From Porodaedalea pini (lineage: Eukaryota; Basidiomycota; Agaricomycetes; Hymenochaetales; Hymenochaetaceae), in contig NBAY01000027.1 of the NCBI GenBank assembly GCA_002794775.1, forward strand, positions 186,001 through 250,000: a DNA stretch of 64,000 nt. Reading direction: 5' to 3'. The position numbers were made by a program, and so were the translations under genes. The notes beneath the pieces are model-generated. The model worked only from the letters and a program-made list of their open reading frames with translations. It had not been told where the DNA came from and did no database searches. Positions 36,161 through 46,664 of this stretch are shown piece after piece (the stretch's first letter is position 1; every line of letters starts with the position of its first letter).

Positions 36161-36773
36161 TTTTTTTTTTTTTTTTTTTTTTTTTGAATGCATTTATTAC
36201 GCGCGTCAGCCGTTATTTAACTACAAATGCGCGCAAAAAGATTACTCCTTTTGCCTATGGATACGATCACTTCCAATTTGGTAAGGAGATCCCTCCCTGT
36301 ACTTCGGTTGACCCATGATGAGGCACTGATGGTTGGTTACAGCTTACGCCTTGCGTATTTGGGGATTACCCACCTACTACCACTTCCTTCAGCCGCATTA
36401 CCACTAGGAGTCACCTGACAGGTACCGATATTTATTAAGGCTCGGGTGGCCCATAGCCTACTTGATGAGTGGCTTCTCACTTTTCCCAGGAGGGCTGAGT
36501 GGACCCCAGGGCTCCTGAATGGGTTCACCACCAGCCCTAAGGGGTATATGCAGGTCTGGGCCCGCCCCTAGTTACCAGCCAGTGTAATCTGTCTATCACA
36601 GGTACGATCCGGTTAGATCGCCCGCCAGGGTATTTTTCCACAGCCATTACAGCCTTAGACACATGTGTTTTCGACGGGGGATTGAACCCACCATCTTCCA
36701 AACCTCCACCTATACGGCTTCATTTTGGTGTTGTGCCATGTACTTGACCACTGCCCCATCCCCGCCCCCATCC
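36161..36773 (-). mobile_element. tRNA-derived SINE (613 bp) with A25 tail
   Basis: On the minus strand the element begins at 36773 with a G-rich leader and an A-box-like TGGGGCAGTGGTC (36746-36758). A clear B box GGTTCAATCCC follows at 36678-36688, as in a pol III tRNA promoter. A long unrelated body ends in 25 A (T run at 36161-36185). GTGAGTTCC is repeated exactly on both sides (36152-36160 and 36774-36782), as expected for LINE-mediated insertion. The long pure A tail suggests a young copy. Confidence 0.85.
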
Positions 36774-36782
36774 GTGAGTTCC
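36774..36782. repeat. SINE target-site duplication, right copy
   Basis: GTGAGTTCC adjoining the tRNA-like head of the SINE; it matches 36152-36160. Confidence 0.85.
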
Positions 36783-37379
36783 CTTTCTATGTCATCAAAT
36801 AATACACCAACACATAGATAAGGCACTTCTTTGACACCAAGAGGGGAGTGCAAACCTTCATAAAACATCGTCCATATCCTACCCACTGATGCGGCCCACA
36901 TACACCTCTCGTACTTCAGTAGACAGATACCATTTCATGCACGTGTCGTGAAAGGTGTCGCATACGTTAGAATAGAACAACACACATCTTCTGTTACGAT
37001 AGCAGAAATTTCCGGCGGCGCCATCCTATCAAGGAGTATCTCGATATGCCGTCTGGCAAACTGGTATGCTGTTCTGAGGGTCCATCCGGGGCCAAGGAGA
37101 TCAATGGATATTGCATTCGAGCTTGCATTCGAGTAAATGCAAGATGTGTGCTCGGAGGAGTCAGGCTCAGAGGATAACATACTCGCAAGGCTAGGGAGGC
37201 CAGCGGCATTTTAAGCTACATATATGTATATGAAGACAGTCAGAACAAGGGCGAGGGAAGAGCTGCGCTTGATTGAGTTTATCGTTAGCATCACCTTCTT
37301 CTCCTACCATCATCATACATCGTGGGAAAATTGGTTATAGTCTCTATTGTACTCTCTCTCCGCTATGGACAACAAAATG

Positions 37380-39597
37380 TTGACCAGAGCAAAAGCCTCC
37401 CTACATAAGACAAAGTCTTTCTGATCCCTTGTTAATCCCAAGGACCCCACCAAGTGTGAGGAGTGTAAACAGGATCTCCCCTATCACAGTCGCCAGTGTG
37501 TTAGCGGGACCACCAAGTTATGTGTCGTTTGTGGTCGCGACAAGACCTACAACCACAACGACGCCGTATGCGATCAAGTCGAAAGGAATCGTGTAAATTG
37601 GTCACCCGATGTCGAGGCTGATGAACATGCCGCCAAGCTCCACAAGCAAGGGGACCTTCCCCCGACCCCGATATCGAGTCGCAGAACACACTTAAATGTT
37701 CAAATTCCGAGGAGGAACATCGATCACTCCCTCCCTCTGCCCGTATTGACAACGATGCTATGGACGACAATGATCTATACATCCAGGACGCTCAGACCAG
37801 CCACGCCCCTCAGGCCGACCAGGATATGGTCCCGATCGATGAACAATATGATCCAGATATTGCCGAGAACGTTAATAAGTCTTTTGCAGAGCTTACTAAG
37901 GAAACCGTCAACACTATCCACACGCTCATCTCTCAACCCACATGGTTGTCTGACAAGCCATGGTACGAAGACCCTAACCGGGCCGGATCCATCCTTGCCA
38001 ATATCGGCTCCAACTTGGTTTCCTGGATTAACAAGTCCAACAATCTTAGACGATCAGACATCTCTCCAGAACTCAGCTAACGAGAGTCTGGAAGCTTTTC
38101 ATTCTACTTTTCGCATCCACTCACCATCGTTCAAACATGTCTTTGAAAACATTTATGTTAACAGCCAAACCATTCGCGACGAGGAAATTACAGATACTAT
38201 GCACGCTATGTCCAGGACCATTCAGCACCTTTCGGCCATCGTTTCTTCTATTTCCGAAAAAACTAACAAAATCGAAAAACAGCTTTCAGACGTCCCGGCT
38301 TCGTCAGTTCCAACGTTCGGTCTCTACTAACACTATTACTAACAAACAGAATAAAATCCTACCTGACCCAATTGGAGTTCGTTTCATACACGATCCCAAA
38401 TTTCCCCCCCAGGCCCTATCACTAAACAGCGCGTTCAGACACCGAAAAATGGAAAATCAGAATATGCAGCTGCCATTGCTAACACCCACATCCCGGGTTC
38501 TGGCTATCGCATATGACCAGAGGGTACCATCATCGCACCGGACGGTTACGCTCATTCAGCGCACAATGCTCCTCGCGGATCACAAACTACAATCTACCAT
38601 CCAGCAGTCGAATCAGTCGGAGTTGACCAGGAAGGCTTTACCACAGTTTCGTATGCCAAAGCTGCCCAAAAGAAACCCAAGCCAGTCCTCACCAAAGTTA
38701 TTCGAACCACGGAACAGAACCCCAAGGGGAAGTCTCAACCGTCCCAATCACCAATCTAACAGATCGGTGAATACGCGCGTACGCAATGTCCGCCGTATCT
38801 TCTTCGCACTTCCTGGCAACCTTGCCGTTTGTCCTTCCACTCTCTCTATTAAAAACACAGTACGTGCAGGCCTCAAAGGCAACCCGCTTTTCAAACATCT
38901 CGTCATTCTCAACGTGGAATACACGTCTAACAGCAACCTCCTTATTGCTTTCACTAACATTCGCTCCAATTTTGACCCACAATACAACGCCCTAGTTACC
39001 CAGCTTAACCGCATCATCAATATCTCTGGGGCAAGGGCATTCACCCCTTCACCGCAATTTAAAATGGTCATTCCCGGCGTCCCTGTCTTCGACAAAGACA
39101 CCAATCTCATTTATTCGGAAAAGGACCTATCGAGGAAATCTCCTCTCTACCACAATTTGAAGGTTACGAGTTCATGTTCCCGCCTCGTTTCATGTCCTCT
39201 ATTGAACGCCTCAACCAACGAGACTACTGCAATGTTTCGGTTGTCCTCAAGGACGATTCTCGTCTTTGCTTTGACCATTTCTTCCTTCATAACAACAGAT
39301 CTGTCCCAGTTTTCGGCGTCATCCGCCGTCTGGAGGAGATGAAATCCCACCCAACCATCAACCAATGCGATAACTGCCATTGCTTGGGACACGCCGCATC
39401 TAAGTGTCGGTCGGTAGCACGCTGCGCGATTTGCTCTGAGCCTCACCGGACTGCTGTACATGTCGCTAAATGCGCTCCATGCACGGCGTCAAATAACCTC
39501 CAATGCGATCACTTCGCCCGTTGCATTAACTGCCAGGGCAACCATAGCGCCAGGTCATTGGAGTGTCCAGCTCGCCGAAACTACAGGTCTCCCTTCT
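37380..39597 (+). pseudogene. LINE ORF1 (Gag-like, zinc knuckles), frameshifted
   Basis: Coding sequence moves between all three frames. An early Cys-rich segment (CEECKQDLPYHSRQC, CVVCGRDKTYNHNDAVCDQ) lies at 37460-37570. Then QPTWLSDKPWYEDPNRAGSI (frame of 37760), NSQTIRDEEITDTMHAMSRT (frame of 37746), and a degraded stretch to about 39170. The final frame from 39174 is open to 39599 with CDNCHCLGHAASKC, CAICSEPHRTAVHVAKC and CINCQGNHSARSLEC: three zinc-knuckle-like motifs typical of LINE nucleic-acid-binding proteins. At least three frame changes are needed. Confidence 0.8.
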
Positions 39598-39604
39598 GAT
39601 TTGT

Positions 39605-42600
39605 ATGACAGACACCATCTCCATTTTTCTCTCTTAACATCCGCAATTCCGAACCCACTTTTGACTATCTCTTACGTTCCTTTTCATCCACTAATTATAC
39701 ACCTGATATCATTTGCTTTCAGGAAATTCCAACCATTTCATCACGATCCCTTCTAAAACATCCCCTTCCGGTTCTCGAATCTTTCAAATCCGTAATGCCA
39801 ATCCATTACACAATTTTCAGGCCATCTCCTTTGTCCAAACCTCGTTGTTGCACTTTGGTACATCCGCGAATTAGCCATCGAGTTTCGCTTTACGATTCTG
39901 ATCCCCCTTCTCCCAATATTTGCGTAATTTCCATTTCTCAGGATAATGCATCCCCCTTCTCCTATGTAACGTTTATAACTCTCCCTCTCTTCATGAATTT
40001 GAAAACCCTTTTCCTTCATGTCGCTTTCCATCTAATATCTTCACTGGCGACTTTCAACAGACATTGCGATCTGTGGTCGTTTCCGGCTCAATCGCGTCAA
40101 TTTTCGAAGTCAAACGCCCTCGTTGACTGGATCAACGATAGCGGCCTAACCGTTTGCAACCCTTCTGACCAGTACACCTATTTCAACCGTTCTAACAATT
40201 CCAAAACCATCATCGACCTCGACCTTGCATCAGAAGACTTCGCTCCTTACCTTTTGAACCATATTTCTGTTTCAAATAATTCTCTGGACATTTCGTCTGA
40301 CCACTGACCACTCCTTTTTTCATTCCAATTGGACCTAATACCTTCCTCTTCAAAACCTGCACTCCACTCCATCCGATCTCAGGACCTACCTGCGTTCGTC
40401 GCAGAATTTTGCGATTCTAATCTTTTCTCCTTTTCGCTATCTGATATTCACACGCCCGAGGCGCTGGACGACCTCCTTTTTTCTTTCCAAACTTCCTTTT
40501 CAGATTTCGCTACCCTTTTCCTCAAAAACATAAACCACGGTCATATTTTGGCCCCAATTCTTGGTGGTCCGAAGCATGTTCAAAACTGTATCGCGAACAC
40601 TGTCGAAACCCTCATCCTGACTCGCGTAAATGACTTGATACCAAGATCACTCGTGCCAAAAATGCCTTTTTCGGCGCTCGTCTTCAGCAATCCGACGCCT
40701 GATCCATCTGGCGTAGTCAATACTTGGGCACCGCTCGCCGCCGCTCCCCTATCGGGGCAATGCATATGGCTAATGGCTCATTCACCCTTTCGGAAGACGA
40801 CAAAGCAACCCTTTTTCGAGAAACATTTTTTCCTCCTTTATCGTCTAAACCGGAGGTCATCTCACTCCCAACCCTCCGCGACTTCGCACCCTTCATGATA
40901 AACGACATTCATGATGCGATCAATGGCATCGACCAAGAAACGAGTCCTGGCAACAACCACATCTCGTACAAACACCTCGCATTACTCATTGAACACCGCG
41001 GTTCATTTTTCGTTGAGCTTTTTTCTTTATGCCTTCGATTCAGCCATTTTCCACTGCCCTTTAAAACATCCCTCGTCACCTTCATTCCAAAACCCAAACG
41101 TTCTGATTTTTCAGTCCCACGGGCTTTTCGTCCCATTACCCTTGTTGACACGATCGGAAAACTTTTCGAACACGTCCTCTTCAATTTTTTACAACCCTTT
41201 TTCGAAACTAATAACCTTCTTCCTGATGCCCAGCATGGGTGCAGGAAAAAGCGTTCTTCCCTTACAGCTTGTTACAAACTTCTTTCTTCAATTCTTTCCC
41301 AACCTTTCATTATCAACTCCGGTGACAACTTTAACAGTCTTTACCTTCGACATCGCTATCTTATCACTTCCATTCTCACCGTGGACATTCAAGGTTTTTT
41401 CGATAACATTTCACACAATCGCCTCCTTCAGAAACTCATTCTTTCCAATGTCCACCCAAACATTATTCACATCCTTTCAGCCTGGCTAACGGACAGACCA
41501 ATTTCATTTCATTTCAATGATTTTTTCTCTCCCCCGTTCATTAAACCCAATAGAGGTGTTCCTCAAGGGTCCCCATTATCCCCTCTTATTTCAATTTTTG
41601 CTGCTTCGGATGCCATTTCCACTTATAACTCTCGTTTTGGTCCCCATCGTCCTTTGCTGGCATATATGGACGACCACCTTCTTTATTCTCGATCCCTTAA
41701 TATTTGCACCAACCTGACCCGTCTTCGAAATCAGTTTCAATTCTTATCACTTCAATTCCAAAGTCTCGGTCTTTCTATTGACCCTGACGCTATTGAACTC
41801 CTTCATATCCTTCCAAACAATCGCGTCGCTGCCATTACCTTCCGTTCCTTTCTTCAAGGTTCTCCTTCTTCTTCTAACGCATCATTGTCTTTACCCAACA
41901 ATCGCGTCATTCCTCCTTCGCTGCATTTAACTTGGTTAGGCATAATCCTTTCTTATGATCTTTCACCCCAGCTTCATTTCACAGCCCGGGCAAACAAAGC
42001 CCTCTCTACCATTCACCAGCGCTTCTTCTTGTTTCAGCGCACAAACGGCGCATATTTCCAATACGCCAGACTTTTATATTTTGGTTTGATTCGTTCAGTT
42101 GCCACCTATGGTGCTGTCCTCTTCCCTGATTCCATTCTCGTTTCCACGATTCTTCAACCAACACAAAAATGCTTCTTCAACTACATTTTCCACAAAAATA
42201 TTAACTCAGCCATTGCAGAATCTTTCCTATCAGTTCCACCACTTCATCTTTTTGTTCGTTACCTTTCTCAACGTTTCCTATTATCATATTTCTCCTACTC
42301 AAAACACAGCCCTACGCCGAAACAGTATTTAATGTCATCTCTTCTTCCTAACGTCCAAATTCCAAAATCTCATCCTTTTCCTACATTTACTCAAATTCAT
42401 TCACGTCTTATTATGACTCCAATTCCTTCTTCAGTTCATCGTAACCGCGCCATATGCAATTTCAACTCTTTCTTTTTACACCCACCTCCATATCAATATT
42501 TTATCTTCACAGATGGCTCCATCATACCTCTGGCCGACGGTTCTAGCACAGGTGGCCACAGTTTCGTAATCATGCATGATCACAAAGATCTCGCTGTCTT

Positions 42601-43432
42601 TTCTTCAGCAGCGCACTCTCGCTCGAACATTTTGTTTGAGGAGCAGGAAGCGCTCATCGCAGCTATGCGTCGTATCTCTCTCCTATTGGCGAAAGCCTTC
42701 ACTCCTATACACATTCATATTGTCTCGGACTCACTCAATTGCATCGAGCTCATCTTTTCTAACGACACTCGACACGCGGAATTCATCATAACATTCTGTC
42801 GTCTTTGCGGCATTTTCCTGGCCCTCCATCATGAGGCCTCACACATCACCATCCAGTGGCTCCCTTCTCACAAGGGAGTATTGGGCAACTCTAAAGCCGA
42901 CAAACTTGCCAAAAACACCGCTACCAAACCTGATCGTGAATCGATCCCAGATTCCTTACCCAATCTGAACGCTCAAGTACAGCTCGACCTTCTTCGAGAC
43001 TGGAAAAGAGACATCGTCAATCTTCGTGAACATTGTTCAGTCTTCGGACCGTCCTCGTTCATTCTTAATCCAACATGATCCTTTCGTCCATTTCTGAAGC
43101 TTTCCCCAAGGAAAAAGATACATCGCTCAGTTCTTTCCCGCGCTGCCAGCTTAATGCTGAACGTGCTCGATCTGCATAACCGAAACCTCGAACCCCGGTG
43201 CCCAGACCCATCGTGCTCTAAACATGATGTCCACCATATTCTTAATTGTTGCCCCTTCTTTTCCCTTGTTCGAAAAGGCCTTTTTCATCAACGTTCCCTC
43301 CCATTAGCGTTTACAGACTGGTTCCGTCCAAATAACTTTCTTTTACTCCTAAAATTCGCATATTTTTCTTTCCGGCGACCTCCCGATAGCATGCCTCTTT
43401 TATCTGAATTACCATCCTCATTCGACCTTTAG
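39605..43432 (+). pseudogene. LINE ORF2 (endonuclease, reverse transcriptase, RNase H), broken
   Basis: The endonuclease N-terminus (SIFLLNIRNSEPTFDYLLRS ... PDIICFQEI) starts at 39605 and shifts frame by 39795 (SKTIIDLDLASEDFA near 40210). A further shift occurs between the 40329 and 40724 frames. The RT part is open from about 40724 to 43078: TFIPKPKRSDFSVPRAFRPI, VDIQGFFDNISHNRLLQKLI, RGVPQGSPLSPLIS, and the active-site YMDD near 41664. RNase H follows with FTDGS near 42510, SDSLNCIEL and SHKGVLGNSKADKLAK near 42870. A TGA at 43076-43078 precedes in-frame sequence with CPDPSCSKHDVHHILNCC, the C-terminal Cys/His motif of such LINEs, to 43432. Confidence 0.88.
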
Positions 43433-43539
43433 TTACTCTCCACAACCTTTCCCTCTTTAACAAACAGTACAAACCTTTACACACTCAGTATACCACACTT
43501 TTCGCGCACTACGTAGTCTTTGTCTCATTTTGTTTTGTT

Positions 43540-43554
43540 CCCGTAGCGGTTGGA
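43540..43554. repeat. 15-bp direct repeat, right copy
   Basis: CCCGTAGCGGTTGGA directly after the LINE's T/G-rich 3' end; see 36032-36046. Confidence 0.6.
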
Positions 43555-43790
43555 TGTCTGCTTGTAGTAGATAGCGGAAGATTATGAAGTTAGCATCACG
43601 TGCTTTACACTCGTAGATCATAATCAGCTTCCGTCAGACTTGTTCTCAGAAATAGAATCTGCAACTAGAATCATCCATATTTAGATCTACCAAATATCCT
43701 GACTATGTAGTGTTCAGATGACTGCCATTCCAGTTCCAGCTCCAGAATTTCAGCACATCACACACATCCACGACAACATGAATCCATCCA

Positions 43791-45486
43791 TCACACCCCA
43801 TTTCCATCCTTCTTCTTCCCTTCTCCCACTTCCTCGACTCGAACCTCAACGGTCTCCCCGACGTTGACTGCCCCAATACCCCCCTCCTCCCACCAATCAT
43901 CAAGCCCAGCTTCCTCACGCACACGTGCAAGCTCAACGAGCGGCTCGAGCGCCTCCGCCTCGCTCCCCGCGAACGTCCCGAAGTGCATAGCGAGCGCGTG
44001 CCGCGCACGCACGGCGCGGTGGATCGCGATTGCGTCGGCAGGAGATGCGTGCATGGCAGAAAGGAGGGGGTGGTGAGTTAGCTTTTGGTTCGCGTAGACG
44101 CGTACGTCGAATAAAGGTGGGATACAGGGACGGAGTATGTGTCAAAAAGTGGGGGGTGATAGGTCGACAGGAGAAGAGACGCACACGAAGTCCCATTTGG
44201 GAGATGAAAGATAGCGTCCCGCCTCGCCAGATCGGAAGCATGGCGAGGTCAATTGGTCCGCATCGCTCGCCGATTTCTGAATATGGACGTGCCAATGTTA
44301 TCATCTTCCGTCCAGTAGATAAGTAACAATGGGATTACCTTCAAAAACCGGGCATGCAGCGTTTGTGCCTATGTAACCCGTGTCTCTGTAAAGTCATCGT
44401 TGAGTTTGTCTACAATGAAAAAAATGGAGATGAGAAGAAGATGAGAAGAATTACCCGGCGTGGTATACGCTGGAGCTTAAATGCTCTAACTCTTGTTTGA
44501 CGACCCAGCCGCACCAAAGCGTCGCGCATTTATCTAACACACTCCTCCCTTCAAATCGCATCGTCCTGTCAGCGACGAAGCTGAACCTCGAGAAGTTTCC
44601 ATTTACGCACCGCTAGTATGCTGCGCGGGGACGCATACAAAGGTCACAGGTGGCGCTGAAGACGCAGGTTTGGAAACTAATTTCGATTCTGGTCCGGCGC
44701 GAGGGTCTGGGAGGATGATCTCGTCCCACCAATCCAGCTCGTGTACCTGTTCCGAGGGTATCCCGATCGAAAGAAACCAGTTCTTGATCCCGAGAGGGAC
44801 GAGGAAGGAGACATCCTCACCGCGCGTACGCACGATCTCGAGTATGCTCGGCAGGTCGAGGTGATCGTAGCTTCCAGGGGTTCACAGTTCGCTGGAAGTG
44901 AGGGAAGGAGGCTAGGAAAGTTGGCTCACTGGTTATGGCTGATGAGTACGAAGTGGAATTCGGGGAGGTCCGCGATCGTGCAGGGCGGGGGCAGGCGACG
45001 GCGGATGCCTGTCCATGCGGACGGACCGGCGCGGTCTGAGAACATCGGATCGAAGAGGATGCGAGCAGGTGTTGTCGAGCCCCCTCGAGAAGGCAGCTCT
45101 ACCAGATAACTCTACAAGTTTTAAGTTGAGTCCTCATTAACTGTCAGCGAATTGAATATGCGATGCAGACTCACCGAATGTCCGAGCCATGTCGCCTTCA
45201 CCATCCTCTCATTCCTTGCAAACTTGTCAAAGTCCGGCTTCATGACCTTCGTAGGTGATATTCCATACGCCGTAAAATCTTGCGCCCATTCGAGCGGGAT
45301 GTTGGACAGCAGAGAGGGCAAGGAGGGCAGGCTGCCGGTGAGGCTGCTTAACCAGCCTTTCTGTGCCTGTGACTCCGCAAGCGACTCGGGTGGACCGACA
45401 GTGTTGTCGTCAGGTTCGTCGGGGGTCTGCCACGGATTTTGGAAGAGCGTCTTGGAGGAGTTGGCATGGTGTCGTGGTCTGGACAT
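43791..45486 (-). CDS. N-acyl-phosphatidylethanolamine phospholipase D-like metallo-beta-lactamase
   Basis: Zinc hydrolase of the NAPE-PLD group, which releases N-acylethanolamines from membrane phospholipids in animals; the fungal substrate is unproven. From the ATG at 45484-45486: a Ser-rich N-terminus with LFQNPWQTPDEPDDNTVGPP, then FARNERMVKATWLGHS, ILFDPMFSDRAGPSAWTG, IADLPEFHFVLISHN spliced to HYDHLDLPSILEIVRTRGED. This rebuilds the metal motif HNHYDHLD across the intron at about 44920. Later come WFLSIGIPSEQVHELDWWDE, VCVPAQHTSG, CATLWCGWVV, LAMLPIWRGGTLSFISQMGL and HASPADAIAIHRAVRARHAL near the C-terminus, with the stop at 43791-43793. It is head-to-head with MIF. An upstream in-frame ATG (45691-45693) would overlap the MIF start and is less likely. 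Confidence 0.87.
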
Positions 45487-45691
45487 CGATAATTCTCTGA
45501 TAGATGGTGCGCGGATGAGCGCGGGGCTGCATGATGGCTTGCGGGAGAACAGCCTTGAAGATGACGTCAGTGAGCGCCTGATTGAGCGTTTAGGATCGGC
45601 GCTCGATTTATCATCGTGTCTCTCCCAGGCATTTAGTACTGTCCTACACTCTTGGATCTCAACGACGACATCACCATCATATATAATTACC
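45487..45691. promoter_or_regulatory. Shared promoter region of NAPE-PLD-like gene and MIF
   Basis: The two ATGs are divergent and 205 bp apart, so both promoters must lie here or overlap the neighbouring gene. A TATATAATT sequence lies about 10 bp before the MIF ATG, too close to act as a normal TATA box. Confidence 0.5.
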
Positions 45692-46362
45692 ATGCCTTCC
45701 CTCCAACTTATAACCAATGTCAAAGTAAGATGTTCTATGCGATTTTTCTCTTGTTAATACCAGCTAACTAGCGCATACATGCACCTAGATCGACGATGTG
45801 AAGGCCTTCTCGCTCGAGTTCTCCAAGGTTAGTCATGAGATCCATTGGTATTCCAGAAAAACCTCCGAAGTGTGACCGCTTATATGTTTATCGACACACA
45901 GCTCGCAACAGAGCTCCTCGGAAAGCCTGAGTCATACATCTCGGTCTCCTACACATACAACGAGTCACTCACCTTCGCGGGAAACTTCGAGCCTGCGTTC
46001 ATCCTGAGCATCGTGCGTACACTCCTGTCCCATCTCTTATTGTTTCGGATGTCTGACTCTCCTATTATACACATGCAGATCTCGCTGGGTAACCTCAACC
46101 CGCAAGCCAATGTCAAGTACAGCAAGGCCTTGTTTGGATTCTTCGGAGAGAAGCTAGGCGTCAAGGATGATAGAGGATACATGCACGTTTTTGTTTTTAT
46201 CTATTCACTTTGTTAAACTCATACGTGTATCCTTCTGCAGTGCATTCATCGATCCAGGAAAGGATTATATTGGGTACGTGAATCGAGTACAGTAAGAGAT
46301 GGTATTTGAGCAAGCTAACGTGTCTTGGTTCTAGTTACAAAAGCTCGACGTTCGGCGCGTAA
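45692..46362 (+). CDS. Macrophage migration inhibitory factor-like tautomerase (MIF), copy A
   Basis: Six exons (45692-45724, 45789-45827, 45902-46012, 46079-46182, 46241-46273, 46335-46362) give exactly 115 residues, the usual MIF length. MPSLQLITNVK supplies the N-terminal catalytic proline after Met removal. ESLTFAGNFEPAF, LGNLNPQANVKYSKALFGFF, LGVKDDRGYIAFIDPGKDYI and YKSSTFGA match the family. It is predicted to be a cytosolic trimer with keto-enol tautomerase activity; its role in fungi is unknown. The fourth intron starts with GC (46183-46184, GCACGT) and no GT donor keeps the frame, so it is a GC-AG intron. A diverged paralogue lies at 53084-53756. Confidence 0.92.
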
Positions 46363-46664
46363 AAGTGTAGCTCTAAGAAATTGTATTGGAATACTTTGAT
46401 AAATCAGATTGTACATGTATGAGTTCCTATAATTTGAGTGAGAGACGTAAGTGCGCCGGCTATAGCCGGACGGAGAATGAGATCGGCAGTGGCGGTGCAC
46501 TCGGCTCAAGCGCCGCCTGGCCTCGTCATCCGGCTCCATCCGCTGCTCCCGTTAACCAAAGCGCTGCTCGTCAGTCTCCTGCTTTCTTACCACCATCATC
46601 GTTGAACACGGCGTCCACGACACTTAGAGCAGTGAACCAGTGATAGTGACTGGTACTTCCGACG

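Larger units (their letters stand above)
36121..37180 (-). pseudogene. Minus-strand reading frame split by a SINE insertion
   Basis: From an ATG at 37178-37180 the frame reads MLSSEPDSSEHTSCIYSNAS ... LLGPGWTLRTAYQFARRHIE. It meets a TGA at 36935-36937, continues in the same frame as MWAASVGRIWTMFYEGLHSP and PYLCVGVLFDDIEREL, and is cut by the SINE at 36161-36773. Beyond the SINE the same frame resumes for about ten residues and stops at 36121-36123. I do not recognise the protein. If the 15-bp repeats mark the LINE's ends, this lies in its 5' region and could be a chance antisense frame. Confidence 0.35.
37365..43539 (+). mobile_element. Degenerate non-LTR retrotransposon (LINE, Tad-like)
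   Basis: Plus-strand element with a Gag-like ORF1 bearing zinc knuckles, and an ORF2 with AP endonuclease, reverse transcriptase, RNase H and a C-terminal Cys/His motif. Several frameshifts and stops make it inactive. The 3' end is short and T/G-rich (TTTTGTTTTGTT), ending at 43539 before the 15-bp repeat. The 5' boundary is uncertain: if the repeat at 36032-36046 is its target duplication, the element starts at 36047 and carries the SINE within its 5' region. The domain set (endonuclease, RT, RNase H) fits the Tad clade of fungi. Confidence 0.88.

Noticed and set aside
36678..36758. A genuine tRNA gene
   Set aside because: A- and B-box-like sequences exist but no cloverleaf can be drawn, and the sequence leads into a long body with an A tail; it is a SINE head.
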